A stretch of 64,000 nt of DNA from Rhodospirillaceae bacterium. Lineage in GTDB: Bacteria > Pseudomonadota > Alphaproteobacteria > DSM-16000 > Inquilinaceae. The translations under genes were made by a program, and so were the position numbers. Positions 17,035 through 25,347 of the stretch are shown in pieces. The notes beneath the pieces are model-generated. The model had not been told where the DNA came from, did no database searches, and was given only the letters and a program-made list of their open reading frames with translations. Every line of letters starts with the position of its first letter. The first letter of the stretch is position 1. The stretch covers positions 186,001 to 250,000 of the forward strand of contig JACKIG010000006.1 of assembly GCA_020638595.1 (NCBI GenBank), read 5' to 3'.

Positions 17035-18687
17035 TCAGTGCTCGCTGTCCGGCAGTTCGCGCTTGCGCCGTTCCACATAGTCGCGCAGCGACTCGTTGAT
17101 CGCCTCGTCCAGCGCCGGGGGCTGGTAGGCGGCCAGCATCTTCTTCCACACGGCGTTGGCACGCGCCGCGGCATCCTTCTCGCCGTCGGCCAGCCACTGT
17201 TCGAAGCTGTTGTTGTCGGCGATGGCGGAGCGATAGAAGGCCGTCTCGAAATGCGCCTGCGTGTGGGCGCAGCCGAGGAAATGGCCTCCGGGGCCGACCT
17301 CCTGGATCGCCGACAGGGCCTGGCCGTCGGCCGACAGGTTGATGCCGCGGGCAAAGGTCTCCAGGATGCCCAGCTGGTCGGCGTCCATGACGAACTTCTC
17401 GTAGCCCATCACCAGCCCGCCCTCCAGCCACCCGGCGGCGTGCAGGACGAAGTTCACACCGGCCATCAGCGTGGCGTTCAGCGTGTTGGCGGACTCGTAG
17501 GCCGCCTGGGCGTCCGGGATCTTCGACCCGCACAGGCCGCCGCCGGAGCGGAACGGCACGCCCAGCCGGCGCGCCAGCTGCGCCGCGCCGAACAGCACCA
17601 GCGCCGGCTCGGGCGTGCCGAAGGTGGGTGCCCCCGACTGCATCGAGATCGAGCTGGCGAAGGTGCCGAACACCACCGGCGCGCCGGGGCGCAGCAGCTG
17701 CGTCAGGGCCATGCCGGCCTGCGCCTCGGCATAGAGCTGGGCCAGCGTGCCGGCCGACATCACCGGGCTCATGGCGCCGGCCAGGATGAAGGGCGAGATG
17801 ATGCAGGCCTGACCGGCGCGGGCATAGACCTTCAGCGCCCCCAGCATGGTGGCGTCGTAGACCAGGGGCGAATTGGCATTGATCAGGGCCGTCAGCACGC
17901 ACTGGCTGTCGACGAAAGCGTCGCCATAGGCGAGCTTGGCCATGGCGACGCTGTCTTCCGCGCGCTCCGGCGCGGTGACGGAGCCCATGAAGGCCTTGTC
18001 CGTCAGCGTCAGATGGGCCAGCAGCATGTCCAGGTGCCGCTTCGGCACCGGCAGGTCGACCGGCTCGCACACGGTGCCGCCGGAATGGTGCAGCCACGGC
18101 GACTGGTAGGCCAGCTTCACGAAGTTGCGGAAGTCCTCGATGGTGGCATAGCGGCGGCCGCCATCGAGGTCGCGCACGAAGGGCGGGCCATAGGCCGGCG
18201 CGAAGACCGTGTTCGGCCCGCCGATGGTGACGGAGCGTTCGGGATTGCGGGCGTGCTGGGTGAACTCGCGCGGTACGGTCGCCTGGATGATCTGCCGGCA
18301 GAGGCCGGCTTCGAAGCGCACCCGCTCGCCATCGACGTCGGCGCCGGCGTGGCGCCAGACATCCAGCACCTCCGGATCGCCGCGGAACTCGATGCCGACC
18401 TCCTTCAGGATGAAGTCGGCGTTGCGCTCGATCAGGTCCAGCCCCTCGTCGTCCAGCACTTCATAGGGGCGATGGTGGCGCACGACGAACGGCGCCGACG
18501 CCGTCATGGCCCGCGACCGGGCCGCGCGCTTGGCATCGCGCCCGCCGCCGATGGGCCGGCGCCGGCCGACCCGCGCCGTGGCCTCCGCCTCCAGCGATGC
18601 CTCGTCGGGCACCTCCGTCGGCTGCACCAGCGGGGTCAGCGGCACGCCGCTTGCCGTGGAGTCCTCGGGCGCATTCGGGTCGGCCAT
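17035..18687 (-). CDS. Trimethylamine methyltransferase (MttB) family protein, non-pyrrolysine type
   Basis: This 550-residue protein has the MttB-superfamily layout, a TIM-barrel corrinoid:methyltransferase: LKEVGIEFRGDPEVLDVWR near the start and MSAGTLAQLYAEAQAGMAL and GGLCGSKIPDAQAAYES further on. Archaeal MttB reads an in-frame UAG as pyrrolysine; here the frame is open throughout with no amber codon, so it belongs to the far larger non-pyrrolysine branch, whose characterised members (MtgB, MtpB and relatives) demethylate glycine betaine or other quaternary amines. No cognate corrinoid protein gene is adjacent. The ATG at 18687 is preferred over an upstream in-frame codon because the extra 14 residues look non-conserved. 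It diverges from a VOC gene. Confidence 0.9.
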   Translation of the reverse strand: MADPNAPEDSTASGVPLTPLVQPTEVPDEASLEAEATARVGRRRPIGGGRDAKRAARSRAMTASAPFVVRHHRPYEVLDDEGLDLIERNADFILKEVGIEFRGDPEVLDVWRHAGADVDGERVRFEAGLCRQIIQATVPREFTQHARNPERSVTIGGPNTVFAPAYGPPFVRDLDGGRRYATIEDFRNFVKLAYQSPWLHHSGGTVCEPVDLPVPKRHLDMLLAHLTLTDKAFMGSVTAPERAEDSVAMAKLAYGDAFVDSQCVLTALINANSPLVYDATMLGALKVYARAGQACIISPFILAGAMSPVMSAGTLAQLYAEAQAGMALTQLLRPGAPVVFGTFASSISMQSGAPTFGTPEPALVLFGAAQLARRLGVPFRSGGGLCGSKIPDAQAAYESANTLNATLMAGVNFVLHAAGWLEGGLVMGYEKFVMDADQLGILETFARGINLSADGQALSAIQEVGPGGHFLGCAHTQAHFETAFYRSAIADNNSFEQWLADGEKDAAARANAVWKKMLAAYQPPALDEAINESLRDYVERRKRELPDSEH

Positions 18688-18853
18688 GGTGTCGGTTCCA
18701 GCATCGCAGGGCGAAACAGCCGAAGCCACTATAGGCGAAGTCGATCACGCGCTATGGCTTGGGTGCGACGTCGACCGGACGGCGTTGCGGCATCGCCCCC
18801 CGGAAGACCAGCGACCGGGGCAAATCGCCAGAGGCAAGCCAAGGGAGGGACCC

Positions 18854-19396
18854 ATGCGCTGGAGGGGCGTCCATCACGTCGAGTTCTCGGTCCTGGACTA
18901 TGATGCGTCGGTCGGCTTCTACGACCGGATGTTCGGATGGCTCGGCTACAAGAGCTTCTGGACGCTGGATATCGGCTATCGCTCGACCTACTACATGGCC
19001 CGCTTTCCCATGCCGCACAGCTATATCGGCATCCAGCCGGCCAGGTCCGGCGACCGGCTGGACCACGGGGCCCGGCCCGCCGGCATCCATCACATCGCGC
19101 TCTGGGCGAAAAGCCGGAAGGAAGTCGACGCGTTCCACCGCGACTTCCTGGTCAAGACCGGGGTCCCCGTCACCGATCCGCCGGCGGAGTATGCCGTCTA
19201 CGCCCCGGGCTACTATGCCGTGTTCTTCGACGACCCGATCAACGGCATCCACTGGGAACTGGCCCACACGCCGCGCATCCCGTCGCCATCGGCCTATCGG
19301 CGCTGGAAGCGCGCGCTGGCTGAGGAGGCCCGGCGGCATCCGGCCTGGAAACGATCGCCGGCGGTGGAGGCCCTGCGGACCCTGCCCGGACGGTGA
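18854..19396 (+). CDS. VOC (glyoxalase/bleomycin-resistance/dioxygenase) family protein
   Basis: This 180-residue protein is built of paired beta-alpha-beta-beta-beta units of the vicinal-oxygen-chelate fold. The opening VHHVEFSVLDYDASVGFYDRMFGWLGY and the second unit GIHHIALWAKSRKEVDAFHRD and FFDDPINGIHWELAHTPR carry the His and Glu positions that usually bind metal. The substrate cannot be told. The ATG is preceded by GGGAGGGA at the usual distance. It is divergent from the MttB-family gene across 166 bp and could share its control. The C-terminal 35 residues are Arg-rich and outside the core fold. Confidence 0.85.
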   Translation: MRWRGVHHVEFSVLDYDASVGFYDRMFGWLGYKSFWTLDIGYRSTYYMARFPMPHSYIGIQPARSGDRLDHGARPAGIHHIALWAKSRKEVDAFHRDFLVKTGVPVTDPPAEYAVYAPGYYAVFFDDPINGIHWELAHTPRIPSPSAYRRWKRALAEEARRHPAWKRSPAVEALRTLPGR

Positions 19397-19397
19397 C

Positions 19398-19439
19398 GCG
19401 GCGCCGAAGGGGTCAGGATCGTCGGACGAACGGCGCCGC
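19398..19439 (+). terminator. Inverted repeat after the VOC gene
   Basis: Perfect 9-bp arms (GCGGCGCCG at 19398, CGGCGCCGC at 19431) enclose 24 bases directly after the VOC stop codon, between convergent genes. The loop is long and no T-run follows; it is offered as a possible terminator only. Confidence 0.35.
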
Positions 19440-19520
19440 TTCCCGCATCGCCCGCTGCACGTGGTCGGGATCCAGCATCATCCGCTCATCCGCCGGGTCC
19501 GGCTTGCCGCCCCGCCGCGT

Positions 19521-19865
19521 TCATGCGCCGGCGGGCATACCGCCAGCACGACCCGTCGCCGCCAGGTACGCCTTGACCGCCGCCAGGGGATCGGTCTCGT
19601 CCGTCTTGACGGCAACGATGCCGCGGGCGGCCGTGCGGGCCGCGAAGCCCTCGCCGAATGATCCTGCGATGACGATGTCGACGCCGTCCAGCGGGTGCGG
19701 CCCGGGCTCGTGGAACTCGTGAAACGACAGCTCCTTCGGCAGGTCGAGGCGATCGACCTCCCGCGGCTCCTGCCCCGGCTGGGCTTCGTAGACCAGGAAG
19801 CGGCGCGTGCGCCCCGCATGCGGCGTCACGGTACGGAAGTTCTGGCTGGTAACGGCGAGTTTCAC
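19521..19865 (-). CDS. NifX/NifB-type dinitrogenase iron-molybdenum cofactor domain protein
   Basis: This small protein (114 residues) of the NifX/NafY fold opens KLAVTSQNFRTVTPHAGRTRRFLVYEA, matching the start of the family (strand, loop with His, strand). It continues with HEFHEPGPHPLDGVDIVIAGSFGEGF and ARGIVAVKTDETDPLAAV. In diazotrophs the domain carries FeMo-cofactor precursors; many stand-alone copies occur in organisms without nitrogenase and have unknown metal or cofactor roles. No nif gene is present in the window. The start is GTG at 19865, chosen because it begins the first conserved strand and a GGAG lies seven bases upstream. Confidence 0.82.
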   Translation of the reverse strand: MKLAVTSQNFRTVTPHAGRTRRFLVYEAQPGQEPREVDRLDLPKELSFHEFHEPGPHPLDGVDIVIAGSFGEGFAARTAARGIVAVKTDETDPLAAVKAYLAATGRAGGMPAGA

Positions 19866-19999
19866 GGGAATGGCTCCATCGGCATTCGGGTCGGCCGGCA
19901 GTCTACGCCCTCGCAACCCGGAGAACCGCCGCCCTGTGCACATGCGGGCCGACCGTCCACGCAAGGCCACGGCCGGCCTGCGTGGACGGTGCCGCCGGC

Positions 20000-22045
20000 C
20001 TATTGTGCCGCCGCCGTCTCCTGGCGCATTTCGATCACCTTGTCGGCCAGGCGCCCGGACAGCTCCTGCAAGTGGTCGAAGGTGCAGGTGTAGCTGGCAA
20101 GCCCGAGGCTGAGCGACCGCAGTTCGACGATCAGGTCGTGCATTTCCGCCTGCGGCACATAGGCCTTGACCTCGTCCCAGCCGGTCCAGCCGGGCCGCGC
20201 GTCGAAGCCCAGGATCTGCCCGCGCCGCGAGCTCAAGACACGCTGCACCTTCGGCGTGAATTCGTTGGGCACGGCGATGACCACTTGCAGGATCGGCTCC
20301 AGCAGAACGGGGCCGCATTTCGGCATGGCCTCCTGCATCGCCTGGCGGCCGCAGGTGCGGAAGGCCATGTCGGAGCTGTCGACGGTGTGGAACTGGCCGT
20401 CGTAGAGCGTGACGGCGACATCCACCACCGGGAAGCCCAGCGGCCCGCGCTTCAGATAGTCGCGCACGCCGGCCTCGACCGCCGGGATGAAGTTGCGCGG
20501 GATGGCACCGCCGACGATCTTCTCGTTGAACTGGAACCCGGTCCCCCGCTCCACCGAGCTCACCTCGATGTGGACGTCGGCGAACTGGCCGTGGCCGCCG
20601 GTCTGGCGCTTGAAGCGGGTGTGCTGCTTGGTGCCGGAGCGGATGGTTTCCTTGTACGGTACCTGCGCGGGACGGGTGGTGACGGCGACGTTGGCCTTGC
20701 GGCGCATGCGGTCGATGGCGATCTGCAGGTGGATCTCGCCGCGTCCATGCAGCTGCAGCTCGCCCGTATCGGGGTCGTGGCGGAAGCTGATCGACGGGTC
20801 CTCCTCCATCAGCCGCTGCAAGGCACCGGTCATCTTCACTTCGTCGCCGCGGTTTTCCGGCGCCACGGCGATGGAGAACACCGGCGTCAGCGGCTCGGGC
20901 CAGTCCTCCGCCTTGGCATGGCCGTTGCCCGCCAGCACGTCGCCCGTCGCGACCGTGTCCATGCGGCCCAGGGCGACCAGCTGACCCTCCGTCGCCTCGG
21001 TGGCCTTAGTCACCGATCCGCCGTTGACGTGGAAGATGCCGCTGACCTTGGCGTCGCCGAAGGTCATGCCGTCGGTGATGCGGCCCCGCCAGACGCGGGC
21101 ATAGGACAGCTTGCCGGTGTGCAGGGCGTGGACGGTCTTGAAGACCTGGGCGGCGACCGGATCGTCGGGGGCGCCGCGCCGGGCGGCGGTCACGTCGACC
21201 GTCGGCACCTCGTGGCGCAGCGCCTTCAACAGGCGGCGCACCCCCTGGTCCCGCTCCGCCGAGCCGAACATCACCGGCACGATCAGGTCGTCGGCCAGGT
21301 CCTTGGTGAGCTGGCGATAGACCTCGTCAGCCGGCGGCTGGGTGTCCTCCAGCAACTGTTCTAGCAGCGCATCGTCGAAGTCGGCCAGGCTTTCCAGCAG
21401 GACCTGCCGGGCTTCCTGCTCGCGCTCCCTGATGGTATCGGGGATCTGGATCAGCTTCGACGGCTGGCCCTGCGTGTAGTGGTAGGCGCGTTCCGACACC
21501 AGGTCGACATAGCCGGTGATCTGGTCGCCTTCGCGGATGGGCACTTCGCGCAGCACCAGCGGCCGGCTGGAGATGCCTTGCAGCGCCTCGATCAGGTCGC
21601 GGGTCTTGGTATCGCCCGTATCCATCTTGTTGATGAACACCAGATGCGGGATCGAGTATTCGTCGAGCATCCGCAGCATCGGGCTGAGCGAGACCGCGCG
21701 CGCCAGATCGGGTTCGCAGACGACGATGGCGGCGTCGACGGCCATCAGGGGATTGATCGCCTCCTGCTCCAGCTCGATGGACCCCGGGCAATCCAGGAAG
21801 GTCCAGTGCTCGTCCAGGAACGTCGTGTGGGCGACGGACAGCTCCGTCGACATCTGGCGCGCCCGCGCTTCCTCGCTGGCGTCGGCGAACGTGTTGGAAT
21901 CCTTCACCAACCCCTTGCGGCCGATGGCGCCGGTCACGAACAGCAGGCTCTCCAGCAGCGACGTCTTGCCCGACGACTGCGGCCCCACCAGGGCCACCGC
22001 GCGCGGCAAGGCAGGGTGAACGATCTGTGCTGACGAATTCGGCAT
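20000..22045 (-). CDS. Elongation factor G-like translational GTPase
   Basis: This 681-residue protein has the full EF-G domain order. The P-loop is GPQSSGKTS near residue 21, switch II is DCPG, and NKMD gives guanine specificity. Domain II follows (GRITDGMTFGD), then the domain III-V region ending RRGQILGFDARPGWTGWDEV and a long C-terminal helix. It differs from housekeeping EF-G in several consensus positions: the P-loop reads GPQSSGKTS rather than the AHIDAGKTT type, and switch I is not the usual RGITI but SVAHTTF. It therefore belongs to the EF-G2-like or TetM-like paralogue group, whose roles range from translocation variants to ribosome rescue. GGAGG precedes the ATG. No ribosomal genes are adjacent. 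Confidence 0.9.
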   Translation of the reverse strand: MPNSSAQIVHPALPRAVALVGPQSSGKTSLLESLLFVTGAIGRKGLVKDSNTFADASEEARARQMSTELSVAHTTFLDEHWTFLDCPGSIELEQEAINPLMAVDAAIVVCEPDLARAVSLSPMLRMLDEYSIPHLVFINKMDTGDTKTRDLIEALQGISSRPLVLREVPIREGDQITGYVDLVSERAYHYTQGQPSKLIQIPDTIREREQEARQVLLESLADFDDALLEQLLEDTQPPADEVYRQLTKDLADDLIVPVMFGSAERDQGVRRLLKALRHEVPTVDVTAARRGAPDDPVAAQVFKTVHALHTGKLSYARVWRGRITDGMTFGDAKVSGIFHVNGGSVTKATEATEGQLVALGRMDTVATGDVLAGNGHAKAEDWPEPLTPVFSIAVAPENRGDEVKMTGALQRLMEEDPSISFRHDPDTGELQLHGRGEIHLQIAIDRMRRKANVAVTTRPAQVPYKETIRSGTKQHTRFKRQTGGHGQFADVHIEVSSVERGTGFQFNEKIVGGAIPRNFIPAVEAGVRDYLKRGPLGFPVVDVAVTLYDGQFHTVDSSDMAFRTCGRQAMQEAMPKCGPVLLEPILQVVIAVPNEFTPKVQRVLSSRRGQILGFDARPGWTGWDEVKAYVPQAEMHDLIVELRSLSLGLASYTCTFDHLQELSGRLADKVIEMRQETAAAQ

Positions 22046-22512
22046 CGACGCCTCCGGTTGATCTTCATCTGGCTGGCGATCCTGGTCGCCGGCCGGGCCG
22101 TTACAGACAGCGCCCCGCCGCAGCCGGCAGGATCGGAGCCAAGAGTCGTCGTGCCGTCAAGGGGTTAGCGGCAGATCGCCGAGCCTCGGGGGGCTGGTGG
22201 TGCTTCCTCTTGTCATCAAGCTTTAACGCGGTTCGGCGGAGAGTCCATCGCAAAAACGCGCCCCCACCCTGCCGGCCGGCCGGGGACTGCACCCCCGTCC
22301 CATTCCCATCGTCCGGCTCGCCGGGCATGCCGGCGTTATTGAGAATTCCGCAAATAATACAAGCGTATTAATCGAGGGCGAGCCGCATCTCTCTCCCCGC
22401 TTCATTTCGTGATTTAGTTAAGACTACTACATTTGATGGTCTCCCTTTGTTAACTGTGAGTTCAGATACAGGCGCTACGGTTCCACATCTTGATGAAGGA
22501 GACCCTGGCGAG
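22046..22512. other. Divergent intergenic region, AT-rich on the chemoreceptor side
   Basis: These 467 bp between the EF-G-like gene and the chemoreceptor hold no convincing gene. The left 290 bp are GC-rich. From about 22335 to 22470 the composition turns sharply AT-rich, suggesting promoter and regulatory sequence for the chemoreceptor. I could not identify a convincing -35/-10 pair or a flagellar-type promoter. Confidence 0.5.
22355..22370. promoter_or_regulatory. Short palindrome in the chemoreceptor upstream region
   Basis: TAATAC-AAGC-GTATTA is a perfect 6-bp inverted repeat with a 4-base spacer inside the AT-rich tract, about 140 bp before the chemoreceptor start. Its size fits a dimeric-repressor operator. 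No binding protein is implied. Confidence 0.3.
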
Positions 22513-24204
22513 ATGCTGCGCAATCTGTCGATCAAGTACCGCCTGTTTGCCATTGTCGGATTGGCTGTCGTCGGGCTGATCGGCATTACGCTGAGCGACC
22601 TGATGGAGCTGCGGCACAGACTGCTGCAGGATCGCCAGGACAAGACACGCGAGCATGTGGAGCTGGCGATCAGCATCGCCGAGGACTACCACCGCCGCGC
22701 CGTGGCGGGCGAAATGGACATGGCCGAAGCCCGGACGCAGGCGGCGGCGGCGATCCAGGTCCTGCACTATGCCGGCAACAACTATTTCTGGATCAACACC
22801 CTTGACGGCTTCCTGGTGATGCACCCGGCGGAGCGGCGCCAGGCCCAGATCGGCACAAGCATGCTGGACGAACAGGACGCCGCGGGCACCTATATCTACC
22901 GCGAATTCCTGGCAGCCGTGGCCGGCGACGGCAGCGGCTTCGTGGATTATATCGGCGTCCGGTCGGGTTCCGACGTCCAGTCGCCCAAGATCGCCTATCT
23001 GGAGGTCTTCCCACAGTGGGACTGGGTGATCGGCAGCGGCATCTATGTCGATGACGTCGACGAAGCCTTCTACGAACAGGCCGGGAAGGTCGGCGTCATC
23101 CTGCTTGCCGTCATCCTGGTGGTCGGCGGCCTGTCCTTCATCGTCGCGCGATCGCTTTCGCGCGCCATTGCAGGGACATCGGCGTGCATGGACCGTCTCG
23201 CCGCGGGCGACAACGCGGTCAGTGTCCCCTTCACCGCAAACCGCGACGAGATCGGCCGGATGGCCCGCGCGGTCGAGGTCTTCCGCCAGAACGCCATCGA
23301 GAATGCCAAGCTGAAGGACGAACAGCAGCGCCAGGACCAGCGGCTGGCGGAGGAGCGGCGGGGCGCCCTGCACCAGATGGCAAACGATTTCGAAGGCAAG
23401 ACCGGGGGCATCGTCAGCGCGCTGTCCGCCGCCGCCACGGAGATGATGGCCTCCGCCGACACCATGTCGTCGGACGCCGAAGCGACCAACGAGAAGGCAT
23501 CGGCCGCCGCATCGGCGGCGGAGGAAGCGTCGTTGCACGTGCAGACGGTGACGGCGGGATCGGAAGAGCTGGAAACGTCCATCAGCGAGATCAGCCGCCA
23601 GGTCCAGCACCAGGCCGCCGCGTCCGATGGCGCCGCCGAGGCTGCCCAGACCTCCAGCACCCAGATCGGCGAACTGGCCGTGGCCGCCGACAGGATCGGC
23701 GCGGTCGTGCAGCTGATCACCAAGATCGCCGACCAGACCAACCTGCTGGCGCTGAACGCGACGATCGAGGCGGCGCGCGCCGGCGACGCCGGCCGCGGCT
23801 TTGCCGTCGTCGCCAGCGAGGTCAAGCAGCTGGCCAACCAGACCTCGCAGGCGACCGAAGAGGTGGCCGCCCAGGTGGCCGCGATTCAGAGCCGGACGAA
23901 ATCGGCGGTCGGATCGATCGGAATGGTGACGCAGCGGATCGACGAGATGCGCGAGATCGCCGCCGCCGTCGCTGCCGCGGTGGAACAGCAGACGGCCGCC
24001 ACCAGCGAGATCAGCGCCAATACCCAGCGCGCCGCCCAGGACACGACCCAGGTCAGCGAGAATATCGTCGGCGTGACCGATGCCTCGACCTCGACACGCA
24101 CGGCAGCCGAGGCGGTGCAAGGGGCTGCCCACGACCTCTCGCAACAGTCCGAAACGCTGCGGGGCGTGGTCGACTCGTTCCTGGCGACGGTACGGGCCGG
24201 ATAG
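22513..24204 (+). CDS. Methyl-accepting chemotaxis protein with single Cache domain
   Basis: This 563-residue chemoreceptor has a first membrane helix (LFAIVGLAVVGLIGI), a periplasmic sCache_2-like domain recognised by NNYFWINTLDGFLVMHP and the DWVIGSGIYVDDV region, a second membrane helix (VILLAVILVVGGLSFIV), HAMP (about 225-280), a coiled linker, and a signalling domain whose hairpin tip is DQTNLLALNATIEAARAGD. Cache domains of this type bind small organic acids or related ligands. No C-terminal NWETF-type CheR tether is present. The start at 22513 was chosen because the next residues lead straight into the membrane helix; an upstream in-frame start would add a non-conserved leader. Confidence 0.95.
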   Translation: MLRNLSIKYRLFAIVGLAVVGLIGITLSDLMELRHRLLQDRQDKTREHVELAISIAEDYHRRAVAGEMDMAEARTQAAAAIQVLHYAGNNYFWINTLDGFLVMHPAERRQAQIGTSMLDEQDAAGTYIYREFLAAVAGDGSGFVDYIGVRSGSDVQSPKIAYLEVFPQWDWVIGSGIYVDDVDEAFYEQAGKVGVILLAVILVVGGLSFIVARSLSRAIAGTSACMDRLAAGDNAVSVPFTANRDEIGRMARAVEVFRQNAIENAKLKDEQQRQDQRLAEERRGALHQMANDFEGKTGGIVSALSAAATEMMASADTMSSDAEATNEKASAAASAAEEASLHVQTVTAGSEELETSISEISRQVQHQAAASDGAAEAAQTSSTQIGELAVAADRIGAVVQLITKIADQTNLLALNATIEAARAGDAGRGFAVVASEVKQLANQTSQATEEVAAQVAAIQSRTKSAVGSIGMVTQRIDEMREIAAAVAAAVEQQTAATSEISANTQRAAQDTTQVSENIVGVTDASTSTRTAAEAVQGAAHDLSQQSETLRGVVDSFLATVRAG

Positions 24205-24223
24205 GCCGCACGCTCACGCGGCC
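24204..24223. terminator. Inverted repeat between convergent chemoreceptor and panE genes
   Basis: GGCCGC (24204) and GCGGCC (24218) flank 8 bases exactly where the two convergent genes end, overlapping the stop codons. It could serve as a bidirectional terminator, but the arms are only 6 bp. Confidence 0.3.
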
Positions 24224-25146
24224 GGAACCGGCGCCCCGTCGGCGAAGGGTGCCAGCGCCAGCGCGATGACCTCGTGCACGGGCGTCGGGATCCCAAGCTC
24301 GACGCCCAGCCGCACCACGGCGCCGCTCAGCCACGGCAGCTCCAGCGGGCGGCCGCGGTCCAGGTCGACCTGCATGGACGACCGCATTTCGGCCGGCAGG
24401 GTGGCATAGAAGTCCCGGTGGCGGTCGACGATGTCCGCGGCCACATCGATGCCTGCGGCGCGGGCCACCGCCTCCACCTCGCGCATGCCCAGGTCGATCA
24501 GCCTGCGGGTGCCGGCGCAGTCGCGCAGGATGCCGATCGGCAGGCGCGTCACCGTCGTCACCCCTGCGTTGGTTGCCAGCAGGATGAACTTCTCCCAGAT
24601 CTCCGCCAGAATGCGGTCGCTGGCGGCCGCCCCGATGCCGGCGCCGGACAGGACGCTTTCCAACTGCTGCACGCGCGCCGACGCCTCGCCGCCCAGCTCG
24701 CCGAACAGGATGCGCTCGAACGCCCCGGTCTGGCGGATGACGCCGGGCCGGTCGATCACCGCGGAGATATAGGCCGTCCCGCCCAGCACCGGTGCCGGCC
24801 CCAGCACGTCGCGCAGGATCTCGTGGCTTTCCACCCCGTTGAGCAGCGGCAGGACCACGCTCTCCGCCCCGATCAGGGGGCGGCAGGCCGCGGCGGCGTC
24901 CGCACAGTCGCGCATCTTGACGGTGAACAGCACCAGCCCCACGGGCCCGACCTCGGCCGGGTCATCGGTTGCGGTGACACGGTCCAGGGCGACATCACCC
25001 CGATCGCTGACCAGCCGCAGCCCGTCCTGCCGCAGCGTCCGCAGATGGTCGCCGCGCGCGATGAACGCGACGTCATGGCCGGCCGCCGCCAGGCGCGCGC
25101 CCAGGCAGCCGCCGACGCCGCCGGCCCCGACGACGCAGACCTTCAC
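24214..25146 (-). CDS. panE: 2-dehydropantoate 2-reductase (ketopantoate reductase)
   Basis: This NADPH-dependent enzyme reduces 2-dehydropantoate to pantoate for coenzyme A synthesis in the cytosol. The N-terminal Rossmann motif is GAGGVGGCLGARL, followed by LFTVKMRDC and LLNGVESHEIL (the Lys and Asn region near the substrate), and a helical C-terminal dimer domain with the conserved WEKFILLATNAG. The length of 310 fits the family. The start is GTG at 25146, overlapping the stop of the upstream small gene (GTGA), so translation is probably coupled. Related ketopantoate reductase-like enzymes act on other 2-oxoacids, so substrate specificity is probable rather than proven. Confidence 0.92.
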   Translation of the reverse strand: MKVCVVGAGGVGGCLGARLAAAGHDVAFIARGDHLRTLRQDGLRLVSDRGDVALDRVTATDDPAEVGPVGLVLFTVKMRDCADAAAACRPLIGAESVVLPLLNGVESHEILRDVLGPAPVLGGTAYISAVIDRPGVIRQTGAFERILFGELGGEASARVQQLESVLSGAGIGAAASDRILAEIWEKFILLATNAGVTTVTRLPIGILRDCAGTRRLIDLGMREVEAVARAAGIDVAADIVDRHRDFYATLPAEMRSSMQVDLDRGRPLELPWLSGAVVRLGVELGIPTPVHEVIALALAPFADGAPVPAA

Positions 25147-25343
25147 CCGCCGTCATCCAGCGGCGCCAGGTCCCCCGCAGCGGCGTCGAAATGGCGAAGG
25201 GCCTGCTCGAACTTGTCGCGGCATCCGGGATTGCAGAAGCCGACGACGCGGCCGTTGTACAGCGTCAGCGCATCCGCCCGCACCGGGTCGCCGGACCACG
25301 GGCAGGTGCGGTTGACGCAGTCTTCCAGCTTCAGGCCTTCCAT
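25143..25343 (-). CDS. Small Cys-rich protein, YHS/TRASH-like zinc or metal motif
   Basis: This 66-residue protein has four cysteines in the pattern C-x4-C ... C-x3-C (DCVNRTCPW and GFCNPGCRDKFEQAL), with the aromatic and Lys residues typical of TRASH/YHS-like metal-binding modules. It may be a small metal sensor or chaperone; similar small proteins sit next to glutathione or detoxification genes in other alphaproteobacteria, but I cannot name it. It starts 4 bp after htpG and overlaps panE by four bases, so all three form one transcript. The ATG at 25343 was chosen because the upstream in-frame codons lie inside htpG. Confidence 0.75.
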   Translation of the reverse strand: MEGLKLEDCVNRTCPWSGDPVRADALTLYNGRVVGFCNPGCRDKFEQALRHFDAAAGDLAPLDDGG

Positions 25344-25347
25344 GGCT

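Noticed and set aside
17035..18687. Possible pyrrolysine (amber) codon in the MttB-family gene
   Set aside because: The frame is open throughout with no in-frame TAG, and no pyl genes are present.
19521..19865. Evidence for nitrogen fixation from the NifX-like protein
   Set aside because: The domain is common as a stand-alone protein in non-diazotrophs, and no nif gene is in the window.
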